From: Nostoc sp. NIES-3756
Lineage (GTDB): Bacteria; Cyanobacteriota; Cyanobacteriia; Cyanobacteriales; Nostocaceae
NCBI RefSeq assembly: GCF_001548375.1
Contig: NZ_AP017295.1
Location: 2,018,501-2,082,500 of the forward strand
Direction of reading: 5' to 3'
Length of the DNA stretch: 64,000 nt
Part shown: positions 44,437-53,476 of the stretch, piece by piece
How the letters are laid out: every line of letters starts with the position of its first letter
Position numbering within the stretch: the first letter of the stretch is position 1
Made by a program: the position numbers and the translations under genes
Notes under the pieces: model-generated
The model's database searches: none
What the model was told of the DNA's origin: nothing
Seen by the model: the letters and a program-made list of their open reading frames with translations, nothing else

Positions 44437-45417
44437 CTAATGACTACCAACTAATTCTTGTTGTTGAAGTTTGTGTACTGGTACATAGCTCATACCCCGG
44501 TCAAAGGATTTGAGGTTGCCAGCTTTGGCTTCTAGGAAGCGTTTGATGTTCATACTCTCAGCGCCAAAGTCTTCTATCTGGAGTTTGCCGTGAGTGAATT
44601 GGCCTTCATTTTTCCAGAAGGTGATGCGATGGAGAATGAAACCAGTAGCTTCTGGGTCAGCGAAGGAATAAGCGGCGGGGATGAGTAAGGCTACAGAACG
44701 TTGATAGAAGTTGTGTTCTGGATAGAAGTATTCTTCTTCTAATAGGTAATACTTACTGAGGCTATGGACACGTATGGAAATAGTAACTTTTTGGTCGTAC
44801 TCGTCCAAGAAGTCTCCAGACTGACCACTCAGTTCTCCTACAGGTCTGACTAAATGCGCCCATTCATCAATATTTTTGACTTCTTTTAAATATTCAACTC
44901 CCAGTTCTACAGGAGCATCTACATAGATGGTATCGGTATCAATAAAGTAGCGTCCTTTGGCTGCTGTTGTCAAACCCTCTCTACGTTCTAAGTTAGCTTT
45001 GAGAGAACGACACTCAGAGGTATGCACGGTGTGAATACCCTGCATAATCATTTGTGTTTGCCGACCAGGATCAACAAAGCTTAACCAATGGAAGTACACA
45101 CCTTTTTCATCTGTTCCCGGTTCTATATAGTCTGGGGGGAACAGTAGTACGGGATAAACTTGGAAATATTGATTGTACTCTAACCCGCAATGCCACTCGA
45201 TACCATAAAATAGCGGGCTTTCGAGTTTTTTAACGTGATAATATAAATTTCTATGATAACCGGATGCAGTTCCTATCCAAGTATCTTCATCAATCTGTTC
45301 CTGCATCCGACTAAATAATGTCCAATCATCTAAGTTTTTCAAACTGCAAAGATACTGGAATGCTGTTTCTGCTGATGTGGCAATATAAGCGGATGTCGCA
45401 AATGTATTTTTTTCCAC
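44437..45417 (-). CDS. scyC: ScyC, scytonemin cyclase
   Basis: In the known pathway ScyC cyclises the beta-keto acid formed by ScyA into the tricyclic monomer ketone, with decarboxylation. The 326-residue protein has no signal peptide and no canonical enzyme motif. It appears to contain two related halves of a START/SRPBCC-like shape: the first has ATSAETAFQYLCSLKNLDDW (about 14) and the second APVELGVEYLKEVKNIDEW (about 165), which looks like an internal duplication. It follows scyB by 36 bases and precedes scyD. Identification is firm from the scyA-B-C order and length; the fold statement is from eye inspection. Confidence 0.93.
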   Translation of the reverse strand: MEKNTFATSAYIATSAETAFQYLCSLKNLDDWTLFSRMQEQIDEDTWIGTASGYHRNLYYHVKKLESPLFYGIEWHCGLEYNQYFQVYPVLLFPPDYIEPGTDEKGVYFHWLSFVDPGRQTQMIMQGIHTVHTSECRSLKANLERREGLTTAAKGRYFIDTDTIYVDAPVELGVEYLKEVKNIDEWAHLVRPVGELSGQSGDFLDEYDQKVTISIRVHSLSKYYLLEEEYFYPEHNFYQRSVALLIPAAYSFADPEATGFILHRITFWKNEGQFTHGKLQIEDFGAESMNIKRFLEAKAGNLKSFDRGMSYVPVHKLQQQELVGSH

Positions 45418-45453
45418 TGTTCGCTCCTCAAATTAATAGTTATTAGCTCAGTT

Positions 45454-46515
45454 TTACGCAGCCACTGGCTGTTTTTTACTGATTCTCGCCCTCATAATTC
45501 TTTCATCTGCAAGCTTTTTGGAAGCATCATTTGTAGTAATGCTTTGTTGTTGAGCAATATCGAAAATTGCTAATAGTGTGTCGTAAATATTATTGACTTG
45601 CTTGAAGGCTTTATCTTCGTCATAGCCAATCATCTCGTTGTAAACGTTGATGATGCCACCAGCATTAATTACATAATCAGGACAGTAGAGAATATCGTTT
45701 TCTACTAATCTCTGACCATGTAGACGCTCATTTTCTAATTGATTATTGGCTGCACCGGCAATAATTTTGGCTTGGATTTGGGGAATAGTTTGACTATTAA
45801 TGATTCCCCCCATAGCACAGGGAGCGAAGATATCTACATTCTGTGAGTAAATTTCATCCGGTTCTACTACTGTAGCACCAAAACGTTGTTTTATTTGGGC
45901 AGTTTTTTCTGGACTAATATCAGAGACAATTAGTTGTACACCATGTTCATGTAGGTGGCGGCAAAGGTTGCTACCTACATTTCCTAATCCTTGCACTGCA
46001 ACCTTTAGACCGTCAAGTCTCTTGGTTTGCCAGCGAAATTCTACAGCAGCTTTTAGACCTAAAAATACACCTAAAGCTGTTATGGGTGCAGGGCCACCAG
46101 ACTTTTCTTCTACACCAACTACATGTTTAGTTTCTTGATAAATTGTGCGGACATCATCTGGTGTGATATTCATATCTTGCCCGGTAATAAAACGTCCTTT
46201 GAGGCTTTCAACAAAGCGTCCATAAGCTCTCAACATTTCGTCAGTTTTATCTGCGGGATTAGCAATAATAACTGCTTTGCCACCACCAGCAGGAATATTA
46301 GCACAAGCTGCTTTGTAAGTCATGCCACGACTGAGACGTAAAGCATCTCTCAAAGCTGCTTCTTCATTCACATAAGGATAGAGTCTTGTAGCTCCCATTG
46401 CAGGGCCTAAGCTGGTGTCATGAATAGCAATAATGGCTCTGATGTCTGGGTTTTTCCCATGACAATAGAGTACTTGCTCGTGACCCATTTCTCTAACTGT
46501 TTCAAATAACTGCAT
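45454..46515 (-). CDS. scyB: ScyB, tryptophan dehydrogenase (leucine dehydrogenase family)
   Basis: ScyB oxidatively deaminates L-tryptophan to indole-3-pyruvate with NAD, starting the pathway. The 353-residue protein belongs to the Glu/Leu/Phe/Val dehydrogenase family. The substrate-binding segment is GPAMGATRLYPYV (about 37), the catalytic lysine lies in IPAGGGKAVII (about 74-84), and the NAD Rossmann motif is VAVQGLGNVGSNLCRHL (about 172). FAPCAMGGIINSQTI and NDILYCPDYVINAGGIINV match later family motifs. It follows scyA after about 355 bases containing tandem repeats, and precedes scyC closely. The substrate assignment follows characterised ScyB from N. punctiforme. Confidence 0.95.
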   Translation of the reverse strand: MQLFETVREMGHEQVLYCHGKNPDIRAIIAIHDTSLGPAMGATRLYPYVNEEAALRDALRLSRGMTYKAACANIPAGGGKAVIIANPADKTDEMLRAYGRFVESLKGRFITGQDMNITPDDVRTIYQETKHVVGVEEKSGGPAPITALGVFLGLKAAVEFRWQTKRLDGLKVAVQGLGNVGSNLCRHLHEHGVQLIVSDISPEKTAQIKQRFGATVVEPDEIYSQNVDIFAPCAMGGIINSQTIPQIQAKIIAGAANNQLENERLHGQRLVENDILYCPDYVINAGGIINVYNEMIGYDEDKAFKQVNNIYDTLLAIFDIAQQQSITTNDASKKLADERIMRARISKKQPVAA

Positions 46516-46871
46516 TTTCGTTTTTCAATAAGGTGAGGTAAAGAGAGTGACAAATTTTAGCTGTGGTTTTGGTAATTGGTAATGGGTAATCGGTAATAGT
46601 TAAATCTATTTACTTATTACCCGTGACCAATAAGACCGAAGCATTAATAGGGGTTGGGAGAAATCTAGAAAGTGTGAAGAATTTTTGCGAAAAAGTTAGC
46701 TAATTTTGCCACTCTGTATAATTAGGGAGTTCAGAAATTGGAAGCTTGATGTTTGTCTTTAAAGCTGAAAATTTCTAACTTCATTGTTTTGGTTATTGGT
46801 ATGAATCGAGAAGCTCTCTTTTCATACCATCTTCTTGAGCGATCGCTTCAGACATATTTTTCGGCATCACA
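46516..46871. other. scyA-scyB spacer with short tandem repeats
   Basis: This 356-base spacer holds GGTAATTGGTAATGGGTAAT followed by CGGTAAT units (about 46568-46595) and an inverse TTATTACCCGTGACCAATAA stretch (about 46614-46633). These could pair as a hairpin within the scy transcript. No gene is recognised; the stretch next to scyA is only the 3-prime flank. Confidence 0.6.
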
Positions 46872-48761
46872 TTACACCAAGGGGAAAGATACTTGCTTGG
46901 TGGTTGATTTGCCGTTGCCGTTACCGTTAGTAGTAGACTTCACCCCTTGGGCTGCCAAACTCTTATTCCGTCCGCCAGAAGGTGCGGGGCGATCTGCGTC
47001 AATGATGACATCGACGACAAAGGGGCCTTCAGATGCGATCGCTTGCTGTAAAGCCGCCTCTAAATCAGACTCATTCAAAACTGCAATCCCATCTGCACCC
47101 ATACCACGCGCAATCATAGCAAAGTTAGCTGGGGGAATCTCTGCATCTGCGCCCTTCATTCCCAATACCTTCATGCCTTGGTAGCACATATTGTATCGGG
47201 CATCGTTGAGGACAATCCAAATTGCCGGAATCTTGTACTTGACGGCTGTACTGATTTCATTATTCATCAGCATTGCCCCATCACCTACAATCGCTACAGC
47301 TTTACCATTCCGCGCTTGCGCTGCACCCACAACACCTGTAGCCGCATGACCCATTGCACCTACTCCAGTGCTAACACGGTAACGATTGGCTTCATTAAAC
47401 CGCAAACAATGAGTAGACCAAGTAAATGAGTTACCACACTCCGCCAAAACTATGGCATCGCTATCCTCAACAATAATTTTTTGAATTGCAGCCATCAATA
47501 CTTCTGGACGTACAGGGTAATCTGCACCGTCTGGAATTGGGTCAAGTTGAGGACGAGGTAAGGACAGATTACCAGAACGAGGAGTTTCTGGTAAGTATTC
47601 CAATAGATCCTGCAAATAGGTCTTGATATCAGCTTGAATCGAGAAGGTGTTGGCGTGGGGGTAAGCTACACCAGGCACTTCTGGATCAATATCTACATGG
47701 ACAAAGCCCTTTGCTGGAATCATTGTCGGACTCCAGAAAGAAGTAGGTTCTCCTAAACGAGTTCCTAATACCAGAGTACGGGCTGGGGTTTGCTCCTCCA
47801 TGTAGGTAATGACAGAAGCATCTCCACCCAAACCTGTCACACCCACAAACTGCGGATGGTCTTCAGGAAAGATACCTTTACCACGGGGTGAGCAAAACAC
47901 GGCTGCGCCTGTTCTCTCTGCGAGTTGACGAATTTCTTCGGCCGCATGACGCGCCCCAAAACCAACCCAAATGGCGAAGGGTTCGGAGAATAATAACTCT
48001 GCGGATTTGGCAATCTTTTCTTTGTGAGCAGTTACCCGATAAGCAGCCACATTCAACTCTGGCCAGGATATTCCCTCAACCGGACTTGTCTGTACACCTG
48101 TAGGGATACTGATGTGGGCGACAAATCCTCCTGGTTGGGCTAAACCCAAAGCCAGTTTACGGAAAATTTGCGGTAGTTGGGCTGCTGATTCTACGGTGAT
48201 AGCGTAGTTGAACAATACGCCAGGGGTGAACATGCCCCCACTGGGTAAGGTGTAGCTGCTGGTTTCTTGTATTGCCCAGCGTCCACGTTGGGGTGATGAG
48301 GTACAAGCAGACAACAGAATCACCTTTGCACCTTCACCACGGGCAGCAAACAAGCCTGTAAGGGCGTTGGTAATGCCTGGGCCAGCAGTTGTAAATACCA
48401 CTGTGGGATGATTATTTGCAAAGTAAGCTTCAGCAGCAGCAAAGGCGGCTCCTGCTTCGTGACGGAAGTTCAACACTTGCAGGGCGCTATTGGATAAGGC
48501 ATTCCACAGGCTAGCCATTGCGCCTCCAGCCACACCGAAGGCACTAGATACACCCAAGTTAACCAGCATCTGCACAATGGCATCGGCAACTGAGAGTGTA
48601 GGGTTAGCATCCTCGGAGAACAAAGGCTGAATTTCTATATCGTTCAACTCACGGGAATCGTGAGATAAAGATTCTACATATTGGTTGCTGTCTGTGGGTA
48701 ATTCTTTGTACAGCTCACCACTCAGAATCTGAGAGTTGGAATCAGTATATTTTTGACTCAT
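46872..48761 (-). CDS. scyA: ScyA, thiamine diphosphate-dependent acyloin synthase
   Basis: ScyA couples indole-3-pyruvate with p-hydroxyphenylpyruvate to a beta-keto acid, the precursor of the scytonemin monomer. The 629-residue protein is acetolactate synthase-like. A roughly 50-residue N-terminal extension precedes the PYR domain with the catalytic glutamate in LNFRHEAGAAFAAAEAYF (about 101). The central domain follows, and the PP domain carries the ThDP/magnesium motif VGDGAMLMNNEISTAVKYK (about 489) and ends VLNDARYNM. It is the first gene of the supercluster and is divergent from the histidine kinase gene, with about 1.1 kb between, so the main promoter is likely in that region. Confidence 0.96.
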   Translation of the reverse strand: MSQKYTDSNSQILSGELYKELPTDSNQYVESLSHDSRELNDIEIQPLFSEDANPTLSVADAIVQMLVNLGVSSAFGVAGGAMASLWNALSNSALQVLNFRHEAGAAFAAAEAYFANNHPTVVFTTAGPGITNALTGLFAARGEGAKVILLSACTSSPQRGRWAIQETSSYTLPSGGMFTPGVLFNYAITVESAAQLPQIFRKLALGLAQPGGFVAHISIPTGVQTSPVEGISWPELNVAAYRVTAHKEKIAKSAELLFSEPFAIWVGFGARHAAEEIRQLAERTGAAVFCSPRGKGIFPEDHPQFVGVTGLGGDASVITYMEEQTPARTLVLGTRLGEPTSFWSPTMIPAKGFVHVDIDPEVPGVAYPHANTFSIQADIKTYLQDLLEYLPETPRSGNLSLPRPQLDPIPDGADYPVRPEVLMAAIQKIIVEDSDAIVLAECGNSFTWSTHCLRFNEANRYRVSTGVGAMGHAATGVVGAAQARNGKAVAIVGDGAMLMNNEISTAVKYKIPAIWIVLNDARYNMCYQGMKVLGMKGADAEIPPANFAMIARGMGADGIAVLNESDLEAALQQAIASEGPFVVDVIIDADRPAPSGGRNKSLAAQGVKSTTNGNGNGKSTTKQVSFPLV

Positions 48762-49843
48762 TTGGATTCACTAAATTCCAGAAAATTGCACAAGGTTCTC
48801 TAGGCTATACTTAGCCGTAGGTAAAAATTTACTGTTAAGAAACTTGTGCTTGTAATATTGACGAGGTTGGGCCAAGGCAGTAGTAGAGGTTATGTAGCAG
48901 CTTTACAGCCCAGATGAAAAAATTTTTAAAAAACAAGCGGGTACTTATGAAGACAAGATTACGGGAAATTAACACTACCTTGCAATGAAGAATCTTTTGT
49001 TTGCAGTTACCAATTCTTTCGCACTCGTCCGCATAACTACATTTTTGACAAAATCTACCAAACTTTCTGAGCATCTTGCACTATTTGTTAAGTTATGTCA
49101 CATTAACTTAAGGAAACAATTCTTAACTCAAGCTTTTTAAAGCCTGGATTAAGTAAGTATTTATGCTCAACTCCCCGTAGCATTAGCAAACTTATTAGAT
49201 GTAAATCGAACTTGTTGACCTAGTGCTATTGCTGAGGTAAAACTAACTTTACGAGACAAAAGCAATCAATCTAAATTGATGAGTTTGTTTTAGAGCGTAG
49301 TAATAAATTACAACACCTAAAATCTGACAATTACAACAGTAACTTTAACCTAATTTTTGCTGTGTTCCGACAAACTCCGTGTATTGTGTTTTTCCACAAA
49401 TATTTTGTCAGAAGTAGATAAGTAACGTAAGTAAATTGCTTAAACAATAAAATGTATGTCTTAAGATAGATAGCTTTTTTATAGTTAGAGATAGGTGGAA
49501 GGTAATGTATTACTAACGACAGATGAATAAACTAATACATCCATATTAGATTCCTGAGTGGGTAATTTAAGAATAATTAAGGAGAGGCGTTAATGAGTAA
49601 ATAATTGCCCATTAAGGCAAAATCGTTAAACTATCTGATTTAATTGAGTTTCTTACTTAAGAGGTAAATAAAAAGGAATAAGTCGAAAGAAATAGAAATT
49701 TTTCTAACTTTGCAAAGATTAAATATAAGCTTCATATAAAAAATATCAGCCCTTTTTGATTTTTGGTAAGCCATAAATGAAAATGCCAATATTTGTCAAC
49801 TCAATGACTAACAATCAAAGCCGTTTTGGAGTTCTAAAGCGTA
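48762..49843. promoter_or_regulatory. Divergent regulatory region between scyA and its two-component system
   Basis: About 1.08 kb without a credible gene separates scyA from the kinase gene. It is AT-rich and probably holds the promoters of both units and long leaders. I see no textbook NtcA site or other operator that I would defend. Near 49092-49135, TTATGTCACATTAACTTAAG and TTCTTAACTCAAG give short inverted motifs worth testing. The assignment as regulatory is by position. Confidence 0.5.
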
Positions 49844-51757
49844 ATGACTACCCAGTCAAAATTAGAATTTAAGTTCGCTCATTTTCTGATAAACAACATA
49901 GTAGAATCAGCCTTTTGTTTAGGAGAAGGCTGGCAGTTTCTCTACGTTAATGATGCAACTTGTCGGATGACTGAATATTCTCGTGAAGAGTTATTGACGA
50001 TGAGTTTGCCAGATGTAGATATAGATTTCTCTTTGCGTAATTGGTCTGAAATTCAATTACAGGACTCCTGTACATTTAAAACCCGATACCGTGCTAAGAG
50101 TGGTAGGAGTTTTTTGGTAGAGACTTCGTTAACTTTTATAGAAGAACAAGGGAAAAAGTTTAGCTGTGCTTTTGTACGAGAAAAGAGTAATGAGATAGTA
50201 GATTTAAGTATAGAAAAGTGGCTCAATGAATTAAGAGATGCCAACAATAACTTGCAACAACAAGTTGCGGAATTGAAGAAAAAAGAGGTTAATTTAGAGA
50301 CATCTCTATCGGTACTGAGTTCAACTCTTGAATCGACTGCGATCGGGATTGTTTCTATTAACGTTGAAGGCGATATTCTCAATTATAATCAAAAATTTGC
50401 TGAGATGTGGAAAATTCCACAGCACATAATATTGTCTAAAAAATGTCCTAGATGTAAAGCTTTTTTTGAGAGCCAAATAAAAGACCCAGAAACTTTTAAT
50501 AGAATGATTTGGGAAGTCTCTAGCACATCGAATATGGAAAGTTACGATGTCTTAGAATTAAAAGATGGCAGGGTTTTCGCTCACTATTCTCAACCGCAAA
50601 GCCTTGGAGAAAAGATAATTGGGAGAGTCTGGAGTATTTGGGACATTACTAAAACTAGGCAGACAGAGGAAGCATTGCGGCTAAATGAAGCGAGGTTTCG
50701 CGCTTTAGCTGAAACTAGTGATGCTAGTACTTTCCTTATCCAAGGTACACAATTTTGTTATGTTAATCCGGCAGTAGAAGTACTGACAGGCTACTCTAGA
50801 GAAGAACTCTTAAATGGCTTTGATATTCGCCGATTAATTAAACATAGAAAAGGTCGGCAGATACGTAATTCACCTAGAGCCACTAACTTTGAGTATCAAG
50901 AAATAACTATTCTAACTAAAAATGGTGCGGAACGTTGGTTAGCTTGTGCGCTAACAGTTTTAGATAGCACTATAGATTTCCAAGGTAAATCTGTGGAGAT
51001 GATTACGGCTATTGATATCACAGATTACAAACAAGCTGAAACAGAGCTTAACCAAGCTTTAGAACAAGCAAAACACCTTGGTGAATTAAGAGCAAGTTTC
51101 CTTTCGATGGTTTGCCATCAATTCCGCAATCCTTTAAATATAGTGTCTTTCTCAAATAACTTACTTAAGCGATATCTTGATGCACAAACTGAGGAGACAG
51201 TACAACCAATACTCGACCAAGTTCAACTATCTATAGAGCAACTCAACCAAATGTTAGATGATATGTTGTTCTTTGCGAGAACTGAAGCAGCAAAGCTGAA
51301 GGTTGAAGCAAGCCAATTTGAATTAGTGGAGTTTTGCAATGATTTAGTAGCACAAATGCAGATGGGCAATTTTCCCAATCTGATTCATTTTGCCAGTCAA
51401 GAATACTATCTGACAGTTTGGATGGATAAGAATATATTAAATTCTATTCTTAAGAATTTGCTCGATAATGCTGTTAAATATTCTCCCTCTGGTAGTATGG
51501 TAGAGTTAAAACTTTTCCGTAACAATGAAAAGGTAGTTTTCCAGATAAAAGATAGCGGAATTGGCATTTCTTTATTAGACCAACAACGACTATTTGAACC
51601 ATTTTATCGAGGCAACAATGTTGATAATATTCCAGGTACTGGGCTGGGGCTGTCGATTGTGAAAACGCTAGTAGATTTACATAGCGGTCAGATTACTGTA
51701 GAAAGCAAGATTGGTGTAGGTACTAAATTTACTGTCATGCTGCCATACAGAATATAA
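49844..51757 (+). CDS. Multi-PAS sensor histidine kinase linked to the scytonemin cluster
   Basis: The 637-residue protein has no membrane segment, so it is a soluble kinase. It contains three PAS-type sensor domains: about 10-115 (GWQFLYVNDATCRMTEYSRE), 160-270 (GDILNYNQKFAEMW) and 285-400 (GTQFCYVNPAVEVLTGYSRE). A HisKA domain follows with the phospho-accepting histidine in MVCHQFRNPLNIV (His425). The ATPase domain has LLDNAVKYSPSG, KDSGIGIS and GTGLGLSIVK. It is divergent from scyA and immediately upstream of the response regulator, matching the two-component pair next to scyA in N. punctiforme. The PAS domains could sense redox or a UV photoproduct; the signal is unknown. Confidence 0.93.
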   Translation: MTTQSKLEFKFAHFLINNIVESAFCLGEGWQFLYVNDATCRMTEYSREELLTMSLPDVDIDFSLRNWSEIQLQDSCTFKTRYRAKSGRSFLVETSLTFIEEQGKKFSCAFVREKSNEIVDLSIEKWLNELRDANNNLQQQVAELKKKEVNLETSLSVLSSTLESTAIGIVSINVEGDILNYNQKFAEMWKIPQHIILSKKCPRCKAFFESQIKDPETFNRMIWEVSSTSNMESYDVLELKDGRVFAHYSQPQSLGEKIIGRVWSIWDITKTRQTEEALRLNEARFRALAETSDASTFLIQGTQFCYVNPAVEVLTGYSREELLNGFDIRRLIKHRKGRQIRNSPRATNFEYQEITILTKNGAERWLACALTVLDSTIDFQGKSVEMITAIDITDYKQAETELNQALEQAKHLGELRASFLSMVCHQFRNPLNIVSFSNNLLKRYLDAQTEETVQPILDQVQLSIEQLNQMLDDMLFFARTEAAKLKVEASQFELVEFCNDLVAQMQMGNFPNLIHFASQEYYLTVWMDKNILNSILKNLLDNAVKYSPSGSMVELKLFRNNEKVVFQIKDSGIGISLLDQQRLFEPFYRGNNVDNIPGTGLGLSIVKTLVDLHSGQITVESKIGVGTKFTVMLPYRI

Positions 51758-51866
51758 ATTTAATTTACTCCAGGTTATAAATGTAAAGTTTTGTTACTTA
51801 ACATTTATGAAATGGAATGAAGGAACATTGCTTCAAGCTGAACGCAGAGATTGGTAAGGACTATTG

Positions 51867-52724
51867 ATGCAAACTTCTATTTACGGAAAAACAATGCAGG
51901 AATCATCACATACAGTTCTAGTCATTGAAGACGATACAATTACTCGCAATCTCTACTTAAAGGGATTAAAAATTGAAGGGTTCGATGCAATAGGTGCTGA
52001 GAATGGTATGGTGGGTATTCAAAAAGCACAAGAGTATTTACCTGATGTAGTTGTTTGCGATATTATGATGCCGCAAATGGATGGCTACGCTGTTTTAACT
52101 GCACTCCGCCAAGATCCCCGCACTGCACCTATTCCCCTAATTTTTTTGAGTGCTAGCGATACTCGGGGAGATATTCGCAAAGGTATGGAATTAGGGGCTG
52201 ATGATTATATTACTAAACCATCTACCCTAGATGAGTTACTCAAAGCGATCGCAGTTCGTTTACGCAAACAAGCATCTCTGCAAAACTGGTGCAATAATCT
52301 TCTACCTAAAGGCATAAAATCTATACCTACCGCTAATCCTGTACCAACAACTCCTACAGAACCTCCGTCAATTTTTCCCGCCATTCCTCAACTAAAAGAA
52401 GTTTTTGACTTCATTGAGGCTTACTTTCATCAGGGAATTACTCTGTGTGATGTAGCTGCGGCTGTTGGTTACTCTCCTGCTTATTTAACTAATCGTGTAG
52501 CCAAGCAAACAGGTGATACCATCAACAACTGGATTGTCAAACGTCGGATGGCTGAGGCTCGTCGTTTACTACAAAATAGTGATGAGACAGTAGAGCAAAT
52601 TTCTCGCTCATTAGGCTATCAACACGTTTGTCATTTCTCCCGCCAATTTCGTCAACATAATGGTTTACCTCCCCATGCTTGGCGGTTATGTTATAAGCAG
52701 AAACAGGAATTAGTAAAAATTTAA
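51867..52724 (+). CDS. AraC-type response regulator linked to the scytonemin cluster
   Basis: From the ATG at 51867, six bases after TAAGGA, the protein has 285 residues; a TTG one codon earlier is possible. The receiver domain (about 16-132) has the acidic pair in VIEDD, the phospho-accepting Asp65 in VVVCDIMMPQMDG and the conserved lysine in DDYITKPSTLDEL. After a Pro/Thr-rich linker comes an AraC-type double helix-turn-helix (about 180-280) with LCDVAAAVGYSPAYLTNRVA and VEQISRSLGYQHVCHFSRQF. Such a regulator next to scyA is essential for scytonemin production in N. punctiforme. It follows the kinase gene by about 110 bases and probably activates the scy promoter. Confidence 0.93.
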   Translation: MQTSIYGKTMQESSHTVLVIEDDTITRNLYLKGLKIEGFDAIGAENGMVGIQKAQEYLPDVVVCDIMMPQMDGYAVLTALRQDPRTAPIPLIFLSASDTRGDIRKGMELGADDYITKPSTLDELLKAIAVRLRKQASLQNWCNNLLPKGIKSIPTANPVPTTPTEPPSIFPAIPQLKEVFDFIEAYFHQGITLCDVAAAVGYSPAYLTNRVAKQTGDTINNWIVKRRMAEARRLLQNSDETVEQISRSLGYQHVCHFSRQFRQHNGLPPHAWRLCYKQKQELVKI

Positions 52725-52824
52725 GAATTAATCCATAGTCAAAAGTCCATAGTTTGACTTCCTTGCATGAGAAAAATTCATCCCATTAATTAGTAAGTAG
52801 AAAGACTTAGTAAAATTTAAGTTA

Positions 52825-52880
52825 GTAGTAAGGGCTTTAGACCTGGAAAACTTTGCAAGAGAGCGAAAATTGCTTACTAC
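52825..52880. repeat. Degenerate GTAGTAAGGG element
   Basis: The arms GTAGTAAGGGCTTTAG and TGCTTACTAC mark a third copy of the element found at 25587-25632, with a diverged centre. Confidence 0.6.
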
Positions 52881-53121
52881 GAACAAAACTTTATTTTATA
52901 TTCAATTATATCTACTTACTTAATGTTCTAAATCTTACAAAGCTAATTTATTCGTGATTTTATAAGTATGAAATCACCGGGTTAAGGCATGGATGATTTT
53001 ATCTTTTGCAAACTATTTCTAAAGTTAAATCTGATTAAAGCTTATGCCCCTTCTGGAGATAGAGGGCTAGAGAGTTTATTTGAAGTTAAATTAAGTGCAT
53101 TGACTGTTTCACACTCAAGTT

Positions 53122-53152
53122 AGCTCCTAAAGAAGTGTCTTGGGAGCTTTAT
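53122..53152 (+). terminator. Hairpin after the response regulator gene
   Basis: A 9-bp stem AGCTCCTAA/TTGGGAGCT (one G-T pair) with a nine-base loop is followed by TTTATTC. It lies about 400 bases after the regulator's stop. The remaining sequence from 52725 to 53476 holds no recognised gene. Confidence 0.4.
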
Positions 53153-53476
53153 TCATGAGGGTTGAATTGTCATGGCGACTAATGATGTTTCTGGAAGCTA
53201 GTGATTGGTAATAGTGAAAAGTAGTTATTCAATAACTATGACCTATGGCTAACTAAATTTACCTGAGGATTTTATTTTGTTCTGCTATTTTAAATTCAGA
53301 AAAATTACTTTATCTAAAATTTCAGAGTAATACTTTTTTATTAACTATTTAAGCATTCTTAACATTTCTCAACTTTTTTATCGAATTGGATAAAACCATC
53401 ACAAAACAGGTTGTAAAAATGGTTTCCAACTGATAGATATTGACGAATTTTAGATTAAGTCATAGGAGTAAGATTT

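Noticed and set aside
46753-47184. 143-codon plus-strand ORF overlapping the end of scyA
   Set aside because: It is mostly the antisense of the conserved C-terminal scyA coding sequence.
48835-49074. 79-codon minus-strand ORF upstream of scyA
   Set aside because: Cys/Phe-rich low-quality sequence in an AT-rich promoter region; no recognisable motif or ribosome-binding site.
48762-49843. NtcA-type sites (GTA-N8-TAC) in the scyA upstream region
   Set aside because: GTA/TAC pairs such as that near 49305 have the wrong spacing; I could not find a convincing match by eye.
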